From Nilaparvata lugens (Eukaryota; Arthropoda; Insecta; Hemiptera; Delphacidae), in assembly GCF_014356525.2 (NCBI RefSeq), contig NC_052518.1:4940162-5004161 (forward strand): 64,000 nt of DNA, written 5' to 3'. Under the pieces are notes generated by a model that was given only the letters and a program-made list of their open reading frames with translations, had not been told where the DNA came from and searched no databases. Of the stretch, positions 57,626-64,000 are shown piece by piece. The first letter of the stretch is position 1; each line of letters starts with the position of its first letter. A program made the position numbers and the translations under genes.

Positions 57626-58384
57626 AGTCCTCTCTTGCAAGGTCTGAAACAAAGCAAACCAAAATTATTCTTCATTCATTTATACAATAAGTACATTATC
57701 GGATAAATAAGGCAACCTGTGCTATTCCTCTCCAAATTTAGATAAGGTTACACATAGTCCGAAATAGGTTAGTTCTTCAATTTTCAAAATGTTCAGTCCT
57801 TAAATATTTTCACGAAGTAGATTTTAAAATTTAGATGCGTCAAAACTAAACATAGAAGAAATATTTCACATTATAATAACTAAAATAGGGAAATATTGAA
57901 AAAATATATTTTTAAGAATCTCGAAAAAAACATTCGTTCTGTTTCCTTATCATATTGTTGGGAGAGTAACGAGTTTTGAGACTTTTAGAAAGTTTTAAAA
58001 AGAGGAAAGACGTGAGTGAACAAGAAAGACTAGAAAATCCAACAATAAAATCTCAAATTTTATCGTAATCTGTCACATATTACTGCACCTGGTCTAATCC
58101 ACCCAGCGCGAAATGTTTCATCAAGTTTTGACACCAGAATGACAACTTGCAGACTAAATTAATTTTGGAAAATATAAAATATTTAATAAAACACTAGAAT
58201 ATTGTCTAAAAATATGACGAATTTATTAAAAAGTTACAAACATGTTTCAACACCTATGTTGTTATCTTTAGTGTGACTGTGATTCAAAACTTGAATTGAA
58301 ACATAAATTTCACTATATCTCAACAAAAACAGTATTTGAGGATAAAATATTCACTCTCTGACTGGAGCATGCTTTCAAACCGCA

Positions 58385-59010
58385 TAGGATTCAAATCAAA
58401 TCAAATTTTATTCAACAATTAACAAAAGATTTACAAGAAAATAAATAAATAATTTGTTGTTGAATAATTGACGTGGCTAGAAAAAGAAATCTAGTGCTCA
58501 TGATTTTAGAATTAATACAGCTCTTTATAATATAATATAGACCAGTACAATACAGATAGACGAATAAAATATAAAATCATATACTTAATGTAAAATAATT
58601 AATCATATAATATAACCAAGATACTTCAAATATTTCAAAAAGCACTAGAATTTTAAAATAGATTAGTGGACATTTGCATACTTCAATAGACATTATTAAT
58701 AACAGTAAACATACGGTATTTAATAAAAATTGAAAAATATATTTTGTTTATCAATTGGGAATTTTAAAGTTTTAAAGTTCATTCATTTTCACCCATTCCT
58801 TTATTGAATTAAGTTTAGTTTTTGTTATTTTTGTAGTGATAAAGTCTTCCGGGATTTTATTTATCAACTCACTTCTTTGATAGGTACTCAAATTGGAGTT
58901 TGCACGTTGTTAATGATGTAAAATCTATATCAAAAGTGTTAACTACAGTGGGACGTATATTATAAGGAACAGTTCGAGGAGTAAAAAGGTGATTATTTAA
59001 AAGGATATTT
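58385..59010 (-). pseudogene. decayed LINE 3' end (non-LTR retrotransposon)
   Basis: On the minus strand from about 58980: RTVPYNIRPTVVNTFDIDF, then after a frameshift YQRSELINKIPEDFITTK and LNSIKEWVKMNE, which is the C-terminal tail of Jockey/CR1-like reverse transcriptases. The frame ends about 58780 and is followed by an A/T-rich 3' region to 58385 ('tttgatttgatttgaatcc'). Confidence 0.6.
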
Positions 59011-59153
59011 TATATATTTCACATTAATTATAGTCTGCAAGTAGTCATTCTAGTCTCAAAACTGTCTATAATAATTAATTTGTCATAAAATTACAAATCA
59101 GCATCATACAATTTCCAAATTAACATCTACGGCTCAAGATGCATCTGACTAAA

Positions 59154-59485
59154 GTGAGGTCCACGTTATAATGGCAGTGGAGAAAGATAAGAGAACAGCG
59201 TTGCCGAAACTCTGTCTTCTATAGAGGATAGCTGATACTGGTATATCTGAGGTAATATTCAACTGTTTTATATTTGTCCAGAAAATATATTTTTCAATGA
59301 TTGAATGATAAATTTTCATTATCAAGATGAAACATTTTGTAGATAAATTATATTTTTACATTGTTAAAAACTATCTTGCAACGTTTCAAGATAGAAAAGG
59401 ATAGCGCTATCTGCTTTGTCGAATGATAGACAAGGAGAGCAACACCAATGTTAATCAAATACCGCCATTATAACGTGGTCCCCAC
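59154..59485. mobile_element. complete MITE of GAGGTCCACG family
   Basis: From 'gtgaggtccacgttataatg' to 'cgccattataacgtggtcc' (332 bases). Confidence 0.85.
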
Positions 59486-59489
59486 TATA

Positions 59490-61390
59490 AAATATGTACT
59501 CAGCATAAATCTACTGCTTACCTTACCTGTTGTTGACACTGAGTAACCCAAGATGTCGTGCTACAGTTTGAAGTATTATTCGATTCAAATGTGTTGGATA
59601 GAATGAATCAGGATTTAGAAAGTTCATATTTCTGCTAGATGTTATATAGCTCTAGTTTTTGATGTTCAACAGAATTCATAACAGTCGCAAGACCCATTGA
59701 CGTCTTGAATTATAAATTAAGACGAGGTGGGACTAATATATGGAACCTTATCAATAGATTCACAAAATTATCCAGAAACTTTTTTTAAAATGTCAAGTAT
59801 TTCTGATAACAGTCGGTATCTTAGGACAAGCTCTCTAATTATTACTTGTGACAAATTAATTTAATCAACTGAGCTTCTTCTAAAATTGAGAAGAACTTAT
59901 CTAAACGATTGAAAATTTTAGGTTGAGAACATTTGAGTTTTTTTTACTTCCATGAATTCTATAATAATTCTCATAAATAAAGCTACATTCCAACAGTAAC
60001 CGTTAAACAACTATAAAAAGCTACTTCATCCAAATCTGAACGTTTTTAATCGCGATCTATTTTGAAAATTCAAAGTTTTAAAAAGAATATTCATAAATCT
60101 ATAATCAGAATAATTTCTTTTCTCATTAACTAATAACCTTATTTATTCAGAAATCTTGTTAAATTGTGGTGATTTGTACATTTTGTACTGTTATATAATA
60201 AATTGGTCTATTCTTTATTTCTTGACATTCTACATTGAATAGTACAGGACAGAAATATTACTGTATGTAATATTGTCAATCGACTTGAGTATATTTTTTC
60301 AAGACTTTAATCAAATGTTCTGATGCAGTTCAGACTTTTCTGATACAATATTGACTTTATGATCTTTTTGGACCTGAATTTTTAATTGCAGTTGTAGAAA
60401 CTGAATGGATTTATTAGAGCTGAAATAATGTACAATTCTCATCTACATTGAAAACTTGTCATGATGTTAGGTTAGGTTAGATTTATCAGATTAATAATAG
60501 TGGTGCTGTGTCCATTCACGTTTGTGTAAAAGTTTACTTTTGTCGACGTGAAGCACAAAGTTTAAATAGTTCAGTTACTGTTACTTGAAACGTATTATTC
60601 GAATAATCTATTATTTATTTAATTTTATTCGATTCAGTTTTAAATCATCACCTGCAAGTTATATAGAAATTTCTTGAACATTTTTGATTTTCTTTAGAAC
60701 AATGAAGAACTTGAACCCAGAGTAACTCGTCCAAATTACAGTATATTAAAATCTCGCGGACTTTAGAAAATCAATAAATATTGTAACTTTTCTACATTGT
60801 GATCTATATAATCACAATTATTTTTATCATCACAATTATAATTATTTATTTTCAGGATTTTCCTTGCAGATTATTGGTTTCTAATATTTTTGCTGAAAGT
60901 TTTTTTTGTATAGTTATTGTATTGAAGAACCAATAAAGAATTTTTGATTTTTTTTATTGATTTGATATAGCGGTTTCATACAAATATATCTGCAGAAATA
61001 CTCTCTGAATTGCCTAAACGAAATTTCTATGGTCCGGAAATGAAAGACGTCTTCAGTTTCATGTGTCAAATGCTGAGACTAAAGATATTTTGTGCTCTCA
61101 GAATAATATCATCATGGACTGTTGACATGCCAACAATGATACCTTGGACATTTTTATTATGAGTAGAAAGAATAATATGGAACTCTATATTAGTTTTGTT
61201 GTGTGAAAAATTGTTTCTGTTCATTTTTGTGGAACATTTTCAAAAACTTTGTAATCATACAATGTATTAAGCAATAAATAAATTCATTCATAAATTAATA
61301 AAAACCTTGTAGAACCCTTTATTATTAAAAGCTTTAAAATATTTCAACGACTAGTTCCGACCCTAACTATCATCTAAATTCATTCATACA
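59490..61390. other. intergenic, no gene recognised
   Basis: A/T-rich. Possible LINE/SINE-like tails near 60890-60960 and 61255-61295 ('gcaataaataaattcattc'). No exon or RNA gene found. Confidence 0.4.
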
Positions 61391-61395
61391 TATTT

Positions 61396-61680
61396 TCAAG
61401 TTTTCTGGATTTTGCAAAAGCCTTTGACGGTAATAACTTATGAACAAACTAATCAAGTTTTCTGGATTTTGCAAAAGCCTTTGACGGTAATAACTTATGA
61501 ACAAACTAATCAAGTTTTTTGGATTTTGCAAAAGCCTTTGACGGTAATAACTTATGAACAAACTAATCAAGTTTTCTGGATTTTGCAAAAGCCTTTGACG
61601 GTAATAACTTATGAACAAACTAATCAAGTTTTCTGGATTTTGCAAAAGCCTTTGACGGTAATAACTTATGAACAAACTAA
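61396..61680. repeat. tandem array, five 57-bp units
   Basis: Units starting 'tcaagttttctggattttgc' and ending 'gaacaaactaa' differ at only one base ('tttttt' in one copy). The multiple-of-three length makes repeated open frames on both strands, which are not genes. Confidence 0.95.
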
Positions 61681-61829
61681 ACTATTTCTACTTGAAGCGG
61701 AATAATGGAGAGGATCTTTAGCCAAGCACATGCGTCCCGCTAATGCACACAGAAATGACTTTGTTGTCGAGCATGGATGGGAGCTGAGTTGCAGTGTTAT
61801 TGTTGTTCAAACATACATAGGCTACAGAA

Positions 61830-62290
61830 GTAGATACTTCACTGGCATTATCTCAAGCATTTAAAACGAGAATGCAAAAATGTGACTAACACGAGGAGTT
61901 CATATTTCACTGTTATTATCTCAAGCAACAAAACGAGATTGATTATGATAGACGTTCATAATAGACGGTTATTATATCAAGCATTAAAACGAGATCATAC
62001 CAAAATTTTGACTAATATGAGGAGTTCATTATTCATAATTCACTGTCATTACCTCAAGCATTAAAACGACAATATAAAACTGTGAATTATAATGAGATAC
62101 CTTTATGTTATTAGGCCTACCTCAAGCATTCAAAACGAGGATACCAAATTTGTAATTGATACAAATTCGTACTTCACTGTTATTACTTCAAGCATTTAAA
62201 ACGACAATACCGAAAATGTGATAATGAGAGACGTTCATTATTGACTGTTATTTACCTCAAGCATTCACAACGACAATACGAAAAATGAGA
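61830..62290. repeat. degenerate tandem array, ~70-bp units
   Basis: 'tcactgttattacctcaagc' then 'atttaaaacgacaata' recurs six to seven times with irregular spacing and 'gaggagttcat' or 'gacgttcat' inserts. No coding sequence. Confidence 0.7.
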
Positions 62291-62301
62291 TTGATGAATA
62301 A

Positions 62302-62462
62302 GGGTCAAGCCACACGAAGCGTTTCATCAGTCGTCACGACAGAGCAGGAAGCTCTCTGACTGATAATCAGTTGATTCCCGAACGCCAACCGAATCAGCCG
62401 ATCGGAGAGCTTCCTGTCCTGCCGTGTCGACTGAAAAATCGCCTCGTGTGGCTTGGCCTTTA
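62302..62462. repeat. palindromic MITE with GCCACACGA arms
   Basis: 'gtcaagccacacgaagcg' pairs with 'cgcctcgtgtggcttggcc', and 'gacagagcaggaagctctc' pairs with 'agagcttcctgtcctgc'. About 160 bases. Confidence 0.8.
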
Positions 62463-62529
62463 GGGAGGAGGATGAATGACGAAAACCGATCACACGGATG
62501 CCTTTTGATGTTAATGGGTTACAGCATAC

Positions 62530-62700
62530 AGAAAAGATAGCATAAGAAGATCATTCATGTTCCAAATTTCAAGCCGATCTTTTGTCAACTCGAGCCGATT
62601 ATTACTGTTTTGTTGGGATGAGAATATAAGAACGACACAGTATGACAGACTATCAGCGTCACTTAACTTCACGAAATAATATATTACGCTACAAGCACAG
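62530..62700. repeat. diverged part of composite repeat (cf. 1.26, 16.4, 19.2 kb)
   Basis: 'gatagcataagaagatcatt' and 'actcgagccgatt', 'actgttttgttgggatgaga' relate to the inner palindrome of the composite family. Confidence 0.5.
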
Positions 62701-62809
62701 AAAGTTAGTGTTTACAGTATGAGGAAGCCTCGCCCGGGAATATGTTATCCGAATACCGTAAACACCTTTCTGAGAGAGTCGCGTACGATATTTTTCGCCA
62801 CACTACAGG

Positions 62810-62971
62810 TATAGCTGACGCCAAAATGTTAGGCGGTTTTGTGGGTCTCTTGTGCCTTCCAACAGCTGATGTTGTCATCTAGCTTGGCAATAGATAGATG
62901 CATTGCATCAGCTGTGAGTAGGTTACACCATGTGACCCACGAAGCCGCCTAACTTTCTGGCATCAGCTATA
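62810..62971. repeat. fold-back MITE
   Basis: 'atagctgacgccaaaatgtt' through 'cggttttgtgggtc' is complemented by 'gacccacgaagccgcctaac' to 'ggcatcagctat'; loop about 80 bases. Confidence 0.8.
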
Positions 62972-63296
62972 TAAGAATAATAAATAGAATAAGAATGTTT
63001 TATGAGGGGGGGAAACTTTGATGTCTCATATCTCAAGAACCAGACGTTGTAGGGTACTCAAAGTTGGGTGGAAATTTCCGATCTCACCCTCCTGAACACA
63101 ATGCACCATATGGCACAGTTGTCCAAACACATTTTCAAAAATTTTCAAAAAGCGGCCGGAAAGGGTACTCTTTCAACTCCCAGCCAGTTCTCAATGGGGA
63201 CAACAAATCTTGCCTTTTCTCGAAGGAAAAAATGAAGAATAGAGGAAGAAATATGGAAAATGCTGGAAACCACATCGATTACAGGCGTGGAATAAA

Positions 63297-63740
63297 ATAG
63301 TATATTTCGCACCTAGAGCAGAAAATGAGGCTTTTCCGGCTCGAAATCGATGTTCAAGTCCGAGGCCGTAGGCCGAGGACAGAAAATATTGACAGCCGGA
63401 AAAACATTTTTGCCCGTGGTGCGAACGCTATTTTTCGCCACACACAAAAATAAACAATATATATATATATATATATATGAAAATAGTTGTTTACTAAGCA
63501 CTTCCGAAAGCAGAAGTGGAAGGTGATAAGCTCTAGCAAATGTGAGGTAATCTGAATATCAGGAAATTGCCCAAGTATTTTTATTTTTTATTCTGATTTG
63601 TCTAAATAACCTAAAAGATGATGCTCAATTATGTGGGAGGTTAAGTTTATACTTTTTTATTCTTTCAAAAGACAATAAGATGATATTATTATAAATGTTT
63701 TAATTATTGAATAATGAACACAAATAATGAAAAGTTTTTT
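63297..63740. repeat. repeat, inverted copy of 32380-32825
   Basis: 'atagtatatttcgcaccta' to 'tgcccgtggtgcgaacgc', then 'gtgggaggttaagtttatac' to 'aacacaaataatgaaaagtt'. Core 'ccgaggccgtaggccgagg' is a hyphenated palindrome. Confidence 0.65.
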
Positions 63741-63918
63741 GATCACCTTTCTTAGTTCCATGTTAGCGGCTGGAAAGGGTACTCTTTCCGGCCTAGGCTG
63801 GAAAGAAACCTGTTCTGACGTCAGACGAGAGTCGTCTGCAAACAATGTCTTTCAGATCTACGTAGGGACTGGAAAACAGCTGCTTTCTGTGCAGTGTGGC
63901 GAAAAAAAAACTACGATA

Positions 63919-64000
63919 GTGAGGACCATGTTATAATGGCAGTGAAGAACGATAAGAGAACAGCGTTGCCGATTCTCTGCCTTGCCACTGCCTTCTATAG
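63919..64000. mobile_element. MITE of GAGGTCCACG family, cut by window end
   Basis: Begins 'gtgaggaccatgttataatg' and follows the family body to the last base of the window. Confidence 0.75.

Noticed and set aside
61370..61705. Two overlapping ~100-codon repeat frames
   Set aside because: Same reason with 57-base units; no start, splice or domain support.

Overview
This is an AT-rich eukaryotic window with small exons split by very long introns, GT-AG splice sites, AATAAA polyadenylation signals and dense transposable elements. The repeat mix (Helitrons, hAT, mariner, TTAA-type fold-back elements, tRNA-derived SINEs, non-LTR reverse transcriptase fragments) points to an insect. Planthopper-like Hemiptera is my best guess, but it rests on remembered repeat style, so it is tentative. 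I found no bacterial genes, CRISPR arrays or operons.

Gene content: I can support one host protein-coding gene, on the + strand, entering from the left edge and ending at 36394. Ten exons (1870-1975, 7076-7246, 12632-12804, 14806-14998, 17101-17264, 22556-22822, 31114-31315, 33279-33503, 34841-35067, 36257-36394) have usable splice sites and join in one frame to give the last 621 residues, a TGA stop and an AATAAA at 36597. The 5' exons lie upstream of the window. The protein carries a degenerate repeat of about 55-80 residues with an 'N-N/D-I/V-N/D' motif followed by a 'G-x-x-x-F' motif. This resembles, from memory only, the large extracellular eggshell/terminal-patterning proteins of the Nasrat/Polehole/Closca type; the assignment is a hypothesis.

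Layout: 1-1869 is intron and repeats. 1870-36394 is the gene, whose introns hold most of the datable elements. These are a ~1.1 kb tandem duplication with a Helitron in only one copy (3.2-6.2 kb); a tRNA-SINE split by a hAT element (8.1-9.8 kb); two 222-223 bp Helitrons; a hAT MITE with a GC-rich internal array (14.1-14.6 kb); a decayed Gypsy-like gag (15.2-15.7 kb); a fold-back mariner (21.4-22.4 kb); and a young 5.9 kb non-autonomous LTR retrotransposon (24.25-30.18 kb).

36.6-64 kb has no recognisable host gene. It holds a 4 kb satellite-like array of ~170 bp monomers with higher-order duplication (40.3-44.3 kb) interrupted by a pogo/Tigger-like remnant, large palindromes (45.3, 49.6-51.3, 52.6-53.9 and 56.4-57.3 kb), two decayed non-LTR retrotransposons, and short tandem arrays at 39.2, 61.4 and 61.8 kb. 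One MITE family with terminal motif GTGAGGTCCACGTTATAATGG recurs at least eleven times across the window.
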